Below are positions 1 through 8,534 of a stretch of 24,964 nucleotides of DNA, in pieces. Each line of letters starts with the position of its first letter. Position 1 is the stretch's first letter. The stretch comes from CAWDPQ01 sp049642465 (GTDB lineage: Bacteria > Acidobacteriota > Vicinamibacteria > Vicinamibacterales > 2-12-FULL-66-21). The position numbers and the translations under genes were made by a program. The stretch spans positions 1 to 24,964 of the forward strand of contig JBAROV010000119.1 of the NCBI GenBank assembly GCA_049642465.1, written 5' to 3'. The notes beneath the pieces were generated by a model. The model was given only the letters and a program-made list of their open reading frames with translations, was not told the origin of the DNA and searched no databases.

Positions 1-185
1 TGCAGGACAACGTGCGCCGGGGCGCGGAGCTGGTGGGCGGGCAGGGCCGCTCGGCGCCCGATTTCGCCTTCTGCACTCTGTACCGGCACCGGCTCTGGGC
101 CGGCGCGGGCTTGCGGTACCACTACGAGGGGGGTCGCACGATTGCGGCGGGGGAAAAGGTCGCAGAGGCGCTGCTGAAGACCTGA
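1..185 (+). CDS. C-terminal end of an unrecognised protein (partial, cut by window edge)
   Basis: An open frame enters from the left edge (codons in phase with position 3) and ends at TGA 183-185, giving about 60 residues. The peptide is rich in Gly, Ala and Arg and ends with residues AGEKVAEALLKT, an amphipathic helix-like end. Codon use is strongly GC3, like the neighbouring real genes, which supports coding. I do not recognise the family from this fragment. The next gene starts 46 bp downstream on the same strand, so the two could be co-transcribed, although a TATATA stretch at 195-200 could also be part of a promoter for the downstream gene. Confidence 0.5.
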   Translation, partial: QDNVRRGAELVGGQGRSAPDFAFCTLYRHRLWAGAGLRYHYEGGRTIAAGEKVAEALLKT

Positions 186-231
186 GCGGATTCCTATATA
201 GTCTCTGCGCAATAACGATCGACCCGCCACC

Positions 232-1494
232 ATGAGAATCGCGCGCGCCCTCGTCATGATTGCCGCCAGCCTCACGCTGGCGAGCGCCCAGCAGGCTCCA
301 CCAGACAGCCACGCACCGGTCGGCGTCGTCGAGGGTGACACGCTGGCGCGTCTCGGCGTGACCCCTGCCGACGTCAGGCTCGCGGAAGTGAACCCCTCGG
401 TGCGCTACAGCGGCCTGACCAAGTTTGTCGATCGAACTCGAACGGCGGTCACGGGGACGTTCGACGACTCGAATCGTGCGGTGCTGAAGACGATCGACAC
501 GCTCGACGCGTATGGGATCAAGGCGACACTTGCGATCAGCACGCAGAGCGGCGCCATCGCTGAACTGTGGCCGCGCCTTGGTGCCGCGGTCGCGAACGGC
601 CACGAGATCGGATCGCACGCCAGGCGCCACCTGTGCCAGTGGCCCGACACCGAGACGTTCTGCCGCAGCGCGTACAGCCGCGACGAGGTCGAGGGCTCGC
701 GCGACGACATCGTCGCGCGGACGGGGCAGCGCTACGTCTGGACGTGGGTCTATCCGTGCGGGAACTGCGCCGACTACGAGTTCGTCCACGAGCGCCTCCG
801 CCGCGCGGGGTATCTCGTGGCGCGCACCTATCCCGACGAGCGGCGTGGCGGCCACATCGTCCCCGACCTTCAATCGTGGGCGGCGGACCCATATCGTGCG
901 GCGTACACGCAGGTCGTGCAGCGCCAGGGAGGCATTGCGCCGGCGGGTCGAACTGACGTCGCGCTACTCAATAGAAAGTTCGATGACATCCACCCGGCTC
1001 TAACCGAAGAAGGCGGTCGTCAGGGCGCCGGCGGCGGGCGTGGGCGCGGCGCCGCCCCGTCTGCCGAGGGCGGCATCTACCACCTCGTGTCGCACCCGAG
1101 CCTTCTCGACTTCGGCCAGGAGCAGTTCTTCGAGAAGCACCTTGCGTACATCGGAAACCGGCCGGATGTCTGGTACGTGCCGCTCGGACCGCTCTACGCA
1201 TATCAGATCGTGCGGGAGAACACCGTGGTCACGCCCCTCGGTCCAAAACAGGGATGGGAGCGCTTCGCCGTCCACAACACGCTCGACCCGAAGGTGTACG
1301 ACAACGTCGTGACGCTCACCTTCGTGGTTCCCGCGGCGAGCGCGGTGAGCGTGCGCGTCGGTGGCCGCGCCGTGCAAGAGAAGACCTCAAAGCTGACGGA
1401 TCGCTGGAATGTCGAGTACTACCGCCGCGACGACACGTCCACGTTCGTGACCGTCCGGCCCAACCAGATCGTCGAGGTTCGCGTCGTCGAGTAA
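232..1494 (+). CDS. Secreted polysaccharide deacetylase-fold (NodB-like) protein
   Basis: A 420-aa protein with a signal peptide (about residues 1-19, cleavage near ASA-QQ). The NodB-type fold shows motif 1 as TFDDS (76-80, metal-binding and catalytic Asp pair) and motif 2 as GSHARRH (127-133), with the two His four residues apart as in the usual H[ST]xxH but with Ala at the second position. Motif 3, normally RxPxG, reads VYPCG, so the Arg is missing while Pro175 and Gly177 remain. Four Cys (135, 144, 176, 179) lie close to these motifs and could form disulfides. A Gly/Arg-rich linker (about 262-280) leads to a C-terminal region ending in what looks like a small beta domain. The family removes acetyl groups from cell-wall or polysaccharide sugars at a metal centre; the altered motifs make the substrate uncertain. 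The start has only a weak ribosome site. The TonB-dependent receptor follows 46 bp later and is probably co-transcribed. Confidence 0.82.
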   Translation: MRIARALVMIAASLTLASAQQAPPDSHAPVGVVEGDTLARLGVTPADVRLAEVNPSVRYSGLTKFVDRTRTAVTGTFDDSNRAVLKTIDTLDAYGIKATLAISTQSGAIAELWPRLGAAVANGHEIGSHARRHLCQWPDTETFCRSAYSRDEVEGSRDDIVARTGQRYVWTWVYPCGNCADYEFVHERLRRAGYLVARTYPDERRGGHIVPDLQSWAADPYRAAYTQVVQRQGGIAPAGRTDVALLNRKFDDIHPALTEEGGRQGAGGGRGRGAAPSAEGGIYHLVSHPSLLDFGQEQFFEKHLAYIGNRPDVWYVPLGPLYAYQIVRENTVVTPLGPKQGWERFAVHNTLDPKVYDNVVTLTFVVPAASAVSVRVGGRAVQEKTSKLTDRWNVEYYRRDDTSTFVTVRPNQIVEVRVVE

Positions 1495-1540
1495 CCAAGA
1501 GACGAGGCTGGTTCCTGAAACAGCGGGAGGGAGGAAACAC

Positions 1541-4500
1541 ATGCGGGCTCGTCCAAGAATGTTGCACCTGAACTCACTCCTGGCCGCAGGCCTCACGGTC
1601 CTCGGTCTTGCACTGGCGCCGGCCCCAGCGGCGGCGCAGTTGGCGTGGGGCGGCCTCGTCGGCGTCGTGAAAGACGCACAGGGCGCGGTTCTCCCTGGCG
1701 CTACCGTGACCATTACCGAGGTCGGGACGAACCTGACGCGCGAAGCCACGACCGACGCGCAGGGAGCTTACAACTTCGTCAACGTCCTTCCCGGAAAGTA
1801 CGACGTCAAAGTCAGCCTGTCGTCCTTTCGTGCAGCCGTGCGAACCGGCGTTCCGGTCACTGTCGGCGACATCAGCCGTGTCGACGTGACGCTGGAGGTC
1901 GGCGCGCTCACCGAGACCGTCACCGTGCAGTCCGAGGCGCAGCTTCTGCAGACCGACCGGGCGGACGTTCGGACGGATCTCGGAACCGCCGAGATCGGCA
2001 ACCTGCCGCTGAACCAGTTCAGAAACTACCAGTCGCTCGTCGTGCTGGTTCCCGGCTCGCTGCCGCCGACGTTCCAGAACGCCGAAACGGACACGCCGCA
2101 GCGTTCCCTCCTCATGACGGTGAATGGACAGAACGGGAATGCGAACACCACCCGCACGGACGGAACCGCGAACACGTTCGTGACGATGCCGCACCATACG
2201 GCGTATGTGTCGCCGGCCGAGACGATCGAGACCGTCAGTATCACAACGGGAAGCATGGACGCGGAACAGGGCATGGCGGCCGGCGCCGCGATCAACGTGG
2301 TCACCAAGTCGGGCAGCAACATCTTCAAGGGGTCGGCCTTCGAGTTCTTCAACAACGAGAAGCTGAACGCGACGCCGTACTATTTCGGGCGCGGCGCCAC
2401 ACCGGCGAAGCTCCCGATCGAGCGAAACATCTTCGGCGGCACCATGGGTGGCCCCATCCGGTCCAACCAGCTGTTCTTCTTCGGCTCCTACGAGGGCTAC
2501 TTGAGTCGCCTCGACCAATACGCGTTCTTCAACGTGCCGGACGCCGCGTTGCGGAACGGGGACTTCAGGGGCGCGTTCAACGCGAACGGCACGTTGCAGA
2601 ACATCTACGATCCGATGTCGGCCGCGCTGACCGGGGCAACACCCGGTCGGGTGCAGTTTCCGAACAACGTAATTCCAGCCGACCGTATTCACCCCATCGC
2701 GCGGACGCTGCTCGGCATGTATCCAATGCCCAACGTGGAAGGCACGGGCGCCGGCGGCCTGACGAACAACTACCGGACGGTACGCAGCAGCACGACGGAT
2801 CGCCACAACTTCGACTTCAAGTTGAACTGGAACCGGACGAGAGCCCATCAGCTCTGGGGCAAGGTGAGCCACATGAATGCGCTCGTGGACGACCTGTACA
2901 CTTTTCCGATCGGTTCATCGGACGATGATGGCGGGGACACGAAGGTGTGGCACATCGGGGCCGGTCATACGTGGACGATCAGCCCGACGCTGCTGCTGGA
3001 CGGGTCGTTCGGCGTCGCGACTCAGGATCAGTTCGTCAGCTCACCCGACTTCCACATGGGCATGATCGGCCTCGAGCTCGGCATACCGGGCACGAACGAT
3101 CAGGGACGCGGGGATCCGCGGTATGCAGGCATGCCGCAGTTCTCGACCGGGTTCACCGCGCTCGGCAACACGCCGTCATGGAGCCCGATCTACCGTAAAG
3201 AGTACAGCGAGTCGCTCAACCTCAACGTCACCAAGGTGGCGCGTTCGCACGACGTGAAGGCAGGATACTTCCTCAACCATCTGACGCTGGACGACTGGCA
3301 GCCGTCGGTGACCAATCCCCGCGGCATCTTCACGTTCGCCACCAATGCCACGCGAACCTTCGGGGCCGGCTCGCAGACCGGCAACTTCTACAACCAGTAC
3401 GCCGCGTTCCTGCTCGGCCTCGTCGGCAACGCCCAGAAGGCCTACCAGTACCAGAACTTCACGGGGAATGAGTTCCAGCACGCGCTGTACATCCGGGACC
3501 GGTGGACCCCCGCGCCAAACCTCACGCTCGATCTGGGGCTGCGCTGGGAGTACTACCCGACCCTGAAGCGCAAGGGCTGGGGCATGGAGCGCCTGGATCT
3601 GAATACGCTCGAGATGATTCTTGGAGGCCACGGTGGCAATCCCAGGAACGTCGGACTCGACGCGCCGAAGGATCTGTTCGCGCCGCGCGTTGGCGCGGTC
3701 TATCGCCTCGACGACAAGACGGTGCTTCGCGCCGGCTACGGTCTGATGTACGACGGCCAGAGCATGATCGGAGAGTTCGCGTTCTACGGATACCGGAGCT
3801 ATCCGCTGACGCTCAACGCGACCTTCCAGCCGCCGGAGGCCGAATTGCCGTTCGGCTGGTACAGCACGCTGGATCGGGGCATCCCGCAACTTCAGGATCC
3901 CGACTTGAGCACTGGCCGCCTCCGGCTCCCCAACACTGTCGCCATCCAGACTGCCGTTCCGGAGTCGGTGAATCGCGGCAAGACGCACTCGTGGAACGTC
4001 GCGTTCGAGCGGCGTCTGCCGTTTGCCTCGGTCGATCTGGCCTACGTCCAGAATCGCGTCGTCGGCGCGCTGACCCGATTCAATCTCAACGTTGCGCAGA
4101 GGCTCGGCGGCGGCGGTCTGGATCGGCCGTACCTCGTCTCCCACGGGCGGCAGCTGGCGGTGGACGTGTATGCGCCGCTCGGGGATCCGTCGCGCGACTA
4201 CAAAGCCCTGCAGGTCGGCGTCACCCGGCCTCTCCGCAAGGGCCTCATGATCAAGGGGCACTACACGTACAGCAGTTCCTGGGCCCTGGTCACGAACTAC
4301 GAGCTGCCGACGGCCGAGGCCCAGGCGCGTAACTGGGCGCCTGCCGCCAACAGCCGCCCGCACACGTTTACGATGGCGTTCCTCTACCAGCTTCCCTGGC
4401 AACGCGACGGCAACGGCAGCCTAGCGAAGGCGATCATCCAGGACTGGCAGATCAACGGCGTGATCCAGGCGTTCAACGGGGCGCCGTTCACCGTGACGGC

Positions 4501-4888
4501 CAGCGATACTGAATTAAGTACGCCGGGCAACACGCAGACCGCAGACCTCGTTGGCACGGTGAGTAAGATCGGCCAGATTGGCGCGGACGGCTACTATTAC
4601 GATCCCGCCGCGTGGGCGCAGCCACGGGGAGTCCGGTTCGGGGACACGGGCATCAACCAGTTCAGGGGCCCGGGAGGATGGAACCTGGATTTGTCGGTGT
4701 TCCGTTCGTTCTGGCTGACCGGTCGCCATCGCCTCGAGGTGCGACTGGAGGGGACCAACATCACGGACACGCCGAACTTCGGCAACCCGACCAACGGAAT
4801 CACCAGCGGTGATTTCATGCGCATCTTCACCCTGAACCCTGCGTTCACGGAGCGGCGCATCAGGCTGGGGGTGCGATACAGCTTTTAA
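1541..4888 (+). CDS. TonB-dependent receptor, Oar-like, with carboxypeptidase regulatory-like domain
   Basis: A 1115-aa outer-membrane protein. The start is fixed by a strong GGGAGGGAGG ribosome site at 1525-1534. A signal peptide ends near residue 33 (PAAAQ). Residues about 37-118 form a carboxypeptidase-regulatory-like beta-sandwich (GVVKDAQGAVLPGATVTI, then YNFVNVLPGKYDV). A plug follows, with the LPLNQFRNYQSL type motif and a conserved VTKSGSN segment. The rest is a beta-barrel with many aromatic strands, ending in RLGVRYSF with the C-terminal Phe typical of outer-membrane barrels. Such proteins import or bind large substrates using TonB energy; in Acidobacteriota they are numerous and mostly of unknown substrate. 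There is no STN signalling domain. It lies just behind the deacetylase-like gene, and a decayed sulfatase-like tail faces its 3' end, which hints at a polymer-processing role. Confidence 0.93.
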   Translation: MRARPRMLHLNSLLAAGLTVLGLALAPAPAAAQLAWGGLVGVVKDAQGAVLPGATVTITEVGTNLTREATTDAQGAYNFVNVLPGKYDVKVSLSSFRAAVRTGVPVTVGDISRVDVTLEVGALTETVTVQSEAQLLQTDRADVRTDLGTAEIGNLPLNQFRNYQSLVVLVPGSLPPTFQNAETDTPQRSLLMTVNGQNGNANTTRTDGTANTFVTMPHHTAYVSPAETIETVSITTGSMDAEQGMAAGAAINVVTKSGSNIFKGSAFEFFNNEKLNATPYYFGRGATPAKLPIERNIFGGTMGGPIRSNQLFFFGSYEGYLSRLDQYAFFNVPDAALRNGDFRGAFNANGTLQNIYDPMSAALTGATPGRVQFPNNVIPADRIHPIARTLLGMYPMPNVEGTGAGGLTNNYRTVRSSTTDRHNFDFKLNWNRTRAHQLWGKVSHMNALVDDLYTFPIGSSDDDGGDTKVWHIGAGHTWTISPTLLLDGSFGVATQDQFVSSPDFHMGMIGLELGIPGTNDQGRGDPRYAGMPQFSTGFTALGNTPSWSPIYRKEYSESLNLNVTKVARSHDVKAGYFLNHLTLDDWQPSVTNPRGIFTFATNATRTFGAGSQTGNFYNQYAAFLLGLVGNAQKAYQYQNFTGNEFQHALYIRDRWTPAPNLTLDLGLRWEYYPTLKRKGWGMERLDLNTLEMILGGHGGNPRNVGLDAPKDLFAPRVGAVYRLDDKTVLRAGYGLMYDGQSMIGEFAFYGYRSYPLTLNATFQPPEAELPFGWYSTLDRGIPQLQDPDLSTGRLRLPNTVAIQTAVPESVNRGKTHSWNVAFERRLPFASVDLAYVQNRVVGALTRFNLNVAQRLGGGGLDRPYLVSHGRQLAVDVYAPLGDPSRDYKALQVGVTRPLRKGLMIKGHYTYSSSWALVTNYELPTAEAQARNWAPAANSRPHTFTMAFLYQLPWQRDGNGSLAKAIIQDWQINGVIQAFNGAPFTVTASDTELSTPGNTQTADLVGTVSKIGQIGADGYYYDPAAWAQPRGVRFGDTGINQFRGPGGWNLDLSVFRSFWLTGRHRLEVRLEGTNITDTPNFGNPTNGITSGDFMRIFTLNPAFTERRIRLGVRYSF

Positions 4889-4906
4889 CCGCGTTTCTTC
4901 ATTCGG

Positions 4907-5018
4907 TCACTGGGGTGGTGCCGGCAGGCGGCGTTCGATTAATGGCTCGCCGAGCCGCACGCTCTTCCGATGCGCGTCCACGAGTGCCGTCAGCTCTCTG
5001 ACAGGGCGGTTCGTTCGG
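4907..5018 (-). pseudogene. Possible second sulfatase-like C-terminal remnant
   Basis: In a different minus-strand frame from the relic at 5019-5160, this stretch reads RELTALVDAHRKSV then GEPLIERRLP and stops at TGA 4909-4907. It looks like the natural C terminus of an arylsulfatase-type protein (a helix containing AHRxxV followed by a short Pro-rich end). It has no start codon context or ribosome site of its own. It may be the true 3' end of the same decayed gene after a frameshift, the end of another one, or a chance open frame. The claim is weak without a database comparison. Confidence 0.25.
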
Positions 5019-5160
5019 TCACCTTGGAGTGTGCTTGCCGATGCAGTCCTTCGGGTCGGGTAGGCCGGCTTGGAGGCCCGTCCGCGCGAACTCACGCGTG
5101 GCCATCGAACCGACGTAACCGAGTCAGCGACGGCAAACCGCGGCGTTCGCCGCCATCTCG
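5019..5160 (-). pseudogene. Decayed C-terminal end of a sulfatase-family (probably TPR-linked type) gene
   Basis: On the minus strand, 5123-5094 reads LGYVGSMATR, matching LGYVGSTATR near the end of the sulfatase-like gene at 12299-12270. The two 30-bp stretches share 25 bases. Four of the five differences are silent third-position changes, which indicates protein-level conservation rather than chance. The codon just before is TGA (5126-5124), where the family usually has Ser (RSLGYV), so a single TCA-to-TGA change would explain it. Downstream the frame continues with GLPDPKD, like the linker that follows LGYV in sulfatases carrying TPRs, and ends at TGA 5021-5019. Upstream sequence in frame is only weakly family-like. 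No start or catalytic core remains. The assignment rests on this short match and on my memory of the family C terminus. Confidence 0.5.
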
Positions 5161-5200
5161 CCGGGGCGCCTCAGGCGACCGCGGAAGTGTCCGAGGCTGA

Positions 5201-5230
5201 TTGACGCGTCCAGAAGACGACGCCTAAGAT
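5201..5230 (+). promoter_or_regulatory. Candidate sigma70-type promoter of the stand-alone Ser/Thr kinase gene
   Basis: TTGACG (5201-5206, five of six bases of the -35 consensus) and TAAGAT (5225-5230, four of six of the -10 consensus) are separated by 18 bp. Transcription would begin near 5237, almost at the ribosome site GAAGGA (5236-5241), giving a very short leader before ATG 5252. Confidence 0.4.
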
Positions 5231-5251
5231 CCGCCGAAGGAAACCACCTCC

Positions 5252-7621
5252 ATGGTAATCATCGGCGAAACCATGTCCCATTACCGCATTCTCGAAAAGC
5301 TGGGTGGCGGCGGGATGGGAGTCGTGTACAAAGCCGAGGACATTCGGCTTGGCCGAGTGGTCGCCCTGAAATTCCTTCCTGATCGTCTGGCCCACGATCG
5401 TGAAGCGCTTGACCGCTTCGAGCGGGAAGCTCACGCCGCGTCCGCGCTGAACCACCCCCACATCTGCACTATTTACGACGTGGACGAAGCAAGTGGCAGT
5501 CCTTTCCTCGTGATGGAGTTTCTCGAAGGTCAGACACTGAAGCACCGGTTTGCAGGTGCTCCTGCGCCTCTCGATGAATTGCTCAATCTGGGGGTGCAGA
5601 TCGCCGAAGCACTGGAGGCCGCGCACGCAAAGGGCATCATTCATCGCGACATCAAACCAGCCAATATCTTTGTAACGAATCTCGGGCAAGCAAAGGTGCT
5701 CGATTTTGGCCTCGCCAAACGCACGGGGTCGCTCGACCCCGGGGATGCGACGATCTCGGCACAGACGCTTGTTACGACGCCCGGCGTGTCGGTCGGAACG
5801 CTCGCCTACATGTCGCCCGAGCAGGTGCGCGGCGAAGAACTCGACGTACGAACTGACCTATTCAGCTTCGGTCTGGTGCTTTACGAACTGGCTACCGGTC
5901 GCCAGGCGTTTGTCGGTAGTACGGGAGCGGTCATTGGAGAGGCGATTTTGAATCGGGCACCCACGCCGGCGGGCCGTGTGAATCCCGCGCTCCCGCTGAA
6001 GCTGGACGAGATCATTGCCAAGGCACTCGAGAAGGATCGCAAGCTCCGCTACCAGAGCGCCGGAGAAATGCGCGCGGATCTCGCGCGCATGAAGCGCGAC
6101 ACCGAGGTGGCGCGGTACGCGTCGGGTCGTGAAACACAGCTCCTTCAGAGCGATGGTTCGTTCGTTCGAAAACGGAGGGCGTGGGCAGTTGGCACCGTCG
6201 CTGTGGCGACATGTGGCGCACTGTTGGGAACAGGCCTCTACCTCAACAGCCGGCGGGACGCGCCGATTGATTCACTCGCCGTGTTGCCCTTCGTCAACGC
6301 CACTGCGGATCCGAATACCGAATACCTGGCGGACGGAATCACAGAGGCTGTGATCAACAGTCTTTCACAATTGCCGAACATTGCCGTCATGTCGCGCAGT
6401 TCGGTGTTTCGGTACAAAGGGCGGGACATTGATCCACAACAGGTCGGCCGCGATTTGAACGTCCGGGCGGTTCTTGCGAGCCGCGTCGTGCAGCGCGGTG
6501 ATGATATATCGATCAGCACCGAGCTGGTGGATGTTCGTAACAACCAGCATATCTGGGGTGATCGCTACAACCGCAAGGTCGCCGACGTGTTGTCGTTGCA
6601 GGACGAGATCTCGCGCGACATCACGAACGAGCTGCGTCTGAAGTTGAGCCGCGAACAACGGGAGGCGCTGACCAGGCGCTATACGGAGAACACCGAAGCG
6701 TACCAGTCCTACCTCAAAGGCCGGTACTACTGGAACAACCGAACTGAGGACGGGCTCCACAAGGCGATCTCGCTATTCCAGGATGCCATCGCGAAGGATC
6801 CCGGTTACGCTCTGGCGCACGCGGGCGTGGCCGATTGCTACACGCTGCTCGGAGCATGGAGCTATCTTCCGCCGAAGGATTCCTACCCTCGCGGAAAGGC
6901 CGCCGCGCTCAGGGCCTTGGAACTGGATGAGAAACTCGCGGAGGCGCACGCGTCGTTGGCCCGGAACAAAATAGGCTTCGACTGGGACTGGTCTGGCGCG
7001 CGTGCTGAATTCGAGCGCGCGTTACAGCTGAATCCGAGCTATGCGACGGCCCACTACTGGTACTCGTACTACTACCTTGCGATGGGACGTCTCGACGATG
7101 CATTGCGGGAAGTGCAGAGGGCGCTGGAGCTCGACCCTCTTTCGGTCAATATCAATGCGGAGGTCGGCAGGACACTGCTTTATCAGCGGCGATATGACGC
7201 CGCGATAGAACAGGAGCTGAAGACTCTGGAGTTGGACCCGGCGTTCGCTCTGGCGCATGAATTGCTCGCGATGGCATATCTGCAGACCGGTCGATACACA
7301 GAGGCTCTTGCCGAGTCGCGGAAATCTCTGTACGGAACGGTCACGGGCCGGGCGTACCTCAAGTCTGGCGATGTGGCAAACGCGCGAAGAGCAGCCGCGA
7401 GCCTGAAAGAGCTCTCGAAGACGCGGTATGTCTCGGCGCATCGCATAGCGCTCGCCTACATCGGCCTTGAAGACAAAGAAGAAGCCTTTCGGTGGCTCGA
7501 GAAGGCTTATGAAGAGCGTTCGTTGAGGCCGGACTTCATGAGAGTCGATCCGTGGTACGACAATCTGCGTTCGGATAGCAGGTTCGCAGACCTGATGAGT
7601 CGCGCAGGATTGCGGCCGTAG
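5252..7621 (+). CDS. Membrane Ser/Thr protein kinase with TolB/FlgO-like region and C-terminal TPRs
   Basis: A 789-aa protein. The start at 5252 has GAAGGA 10 bp upstream and gives the usual family opening (IGETMSHYRILEKLG). The Hanks-type kinase domain spans about residues 11-280: glycine loop LGGGGMGV (18-24), Lys40 in VALKF, HRDIKPAN (131-138), DFG (151-153) and SPEQ (188-191), so it should be active. One membrane segment (about 309-332) puts the kinase in the cytoplasm and the rest in the periplasm. Residues about 340-470 resemble the TolB/FlgO N-terminal-like region common in this family (SLAVLPFVN, ADGITEAVINSL, LQDEISRDITNELRLKL). About 480-775 are TPR repeats (for example ALELDPLSVN). 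It probably senses envelope proteins or ligands through the TPRs and phosphorylates an unknown target. No sigma or response gene is adjacent, unlike the second kinase at 16408. The neighbouring isomerase gene converges with only 5 bp between stop codons. Confidence 0.93.
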   Translation: MVIIGETMSHYRILEKLGGGGMGVVYKAEDIRLGRVVALKFLPDRLAHDREALDRFEREAHAASALNHPHICTIYDVDEASGSPFLVMEFLEGQTLKHRFAGAPAPLDELLNLGVQIAEALEAAHAKGIIHRDIKPANIFVTNLGQAKVLDFGLAKRTGSLDPGDATISAQTLVTTPGVSVGTLAYMSPEQVRGEELDVRTDLFSFGLVLYELATGRQAFVGSTGAVIGEAILNRAPTPAGRVNPALPLKLDEIIAKALEKDRKLRYQSAGEMRADLARMKRDTEVARYASGRETQLLQSDGSFVRKRRAWAVGTVAVATCGALLGTGLYLNSRRDAPIDSLAVLPFVNATADPNTEYLADGITEAVINSLSQLPNIAVMSRSSVFRYKGRDIDPQQVGRDLNVRAVLASRVVQRGDDISISTELVDVRNNQHIWGDRYNRKVADVLSLQDEISRDITNELRLKLSREQREALTRRYTENTEAYQSYLKGRYYWNNRTEDGLHKAISLFQDAIAKDPGYALAHAGVADCYTLLGAWSYLPPKDSYPRGKAAALRALELDEKLAEAHASLARNKIGFDWDWSGARAEFERALQLNPSYATAHYWYSYYYLAMGRLDDALREVQRALELDPLSVNINAEVGRTLLYQRRYDAAIEQELKTLELDPAFALAHELLAMAYLQTGRYTEALAESRKSLYGTVTGRAYLKSGDVANARRAAASLKELSKTRYVSAHRIALAYIGLEDKEEAFRWLEKAYEERSLRPDFMRVDPWYDNLRSDSRFADLMSRAGLRP

Positions 7622-7626
7622 TCGCC

Positions 7627-8511
7627 CTACACCTTCAGCGAGGCGAGGTATTCCAGCGACCGTGGAATCTGTTTCTCGGACTCCGGGTGTTCGTCTTCGA
7701 TGAAGTGGATCTTCACGCCTGCCTTGTTTGCGGCCCGAATCACGCCAGCGATGTCGACGATCCCGTCGCCGAGCGCGACGCTCGTATCGTCCGGCGCGTT
7801 TCCCGTAGGCTCGTTCACCTTCGTGCCTTTCCTCATGTCTTTCAAATGCGTGGAAGGAAAGCGCCCCGGATACTTGCCGAACAACTCGACGGGGTTGCCG
7901 CCGCCGTGGACGACCCAGAACACGTCCATCTGAAAGTCCACGACGCCGCGTTCAGTCTGCTTCGCGAGTGCATCGAATAGCGTGCCGTCGGGTTCCTGTT
8001 GAAATTCGTAGCCGTGCACGTGGTAGAGAAACCTTAGGCCCGCGTCGCGCATGGCGCGTCCGACCTTCGTAAAGACGGGCGCGGCCCTGTCGACGTCCGC
8101 GCGGGAGAAGCGCTTTTCGTGCGGAATCCACGCGCACATCACCTGCTCCGCCCCCAAGATCTGTGCTTCCTTGATCACGCTCCCGACGTCCTTCGCCAGC
8201 AGGTTGAAATCCGCTCCAGTGGACGTGATGCGCAGCCCGGCTTTCTTCACCTGTGCCGCGAAGTCGGATACGGAAAGCTTGTACGTGCCGGCGGCCTCGA
8301 CGTCCGTGAACCCCCATCGGCGCACCATCGCGAGCGTACCTGGGATGTCGCCCTTTTCGAACAGATGCCGCAGGCTGTAAAGCTGGAGGCCGATCGGAGC
8401 GTTCGCCGGATGCTTCAGCGTGCCTTGTGCGAAGCCGCGTGAGACTCCAAGCGGCGACAAGACAGCGCCGGTGGCAAGGGTCTGTAGAAACGTGCGTCGG
8501 GTGGTAGTCAT
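7627..8511 (-). CDS. Sugar phosphate isomerase/epimerase-like TIM-barrel protein with Tat signal
   Basis: A 294-aa protein, taking the start at 8511, which gives a classic twin-arginine leader (TTTRRTFLQTLATGAV, cleavage near FAQ). An upstream in-frame start at 8709 would add 66 residues translated from a heptamer repeat and is rejected. The mature part is an AP-endonuclease-2/xylose-isomerase-like TIM barrel: IGLQLYSLR opens strand 1, and YHVHGYEF, DVFWVVHGG, STHLKDM and FIEDEHPE supply the His, Asp and Glu expected at the divalent-metal site. Family members isomerise or epimerise sugars, inositols or keto-sugars. The Tat leader implies folding in the cytoplasm and export to the periplasm, which is common for this family in Acidobacteriota and Planctomycetota. 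No strong ribosome site precedes ATG. A heptamer tandem array ends 23 bp upstream and could influence expression. Confidence 0.88.
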   Translation of the reverse strand: MTTTRRTFLQTLATGAVLSPLGVSRGFAQGTLKHPANAPIGLQLYSLRHLFEKGDIPGTLAMVRRWGFTDVEAAGTYKLSVSDFAAQVKKAGLRITSTGADFNLLAKDVGSVIKEAQILGAEQVMCAWIPHEKRFSRADVDRAAPVFTKVGRAMRDAGLRFLYHVHGYEFQQEPDGTLFDALAKQTERGVVDFQMDVFWVVHGGGNPVELFGKYPGRFPSTHLKDMRKGTKVNEPTGNAPDDTSVALGDGIVDIAGVIRAANKAGVKIHFIEDEHPESEKQIPRSLEYLASLKV

Positions 8512-8534
8512 GGCAGGCGTGATTTTACTGCGTC

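Larger units (their letters stand above)
4889..5251. other. 363-bp gap between receptor and kinase: sulfatase relics, short hairpins, kinase promoter
   Basis: No intact gene is visible. The minus strand holds the sulfatase-like remnants listed separately (about 4907-5160). Small perfect hairpins are present: GGCTC-gcc-GAGCC at 4944-4956 and GTCAG-ctct-CTGAC at 4989-5002. Neither is followed by a T run, so a factor-independent terminator for the receptor gene is not convincing. A sigma70-like promoter for the kinase gene lies at 5201-5230. Confidence 0.6.

Noticed and set aside
1574..2872. Long minus-strand ORF opposite the first receptor gene
   Set aside because: It is a GC-rich shadow frame with Arg/His/Val-heavy composition and no domain pattern, and the plus strand clearly encodes a receptor.
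3176..4402. 408-codon minus-strand ORF opposite the first receptor gene
   Set aside because: It is a shadow of the receptor barrel coding sequence, with low-complexity Arg/Val-rich peptide and no ribosome site.
4944..4956. Intrinsic terminator after the first receptor gene
   Set aside because: The stem is only 5 bp and no T run follows.
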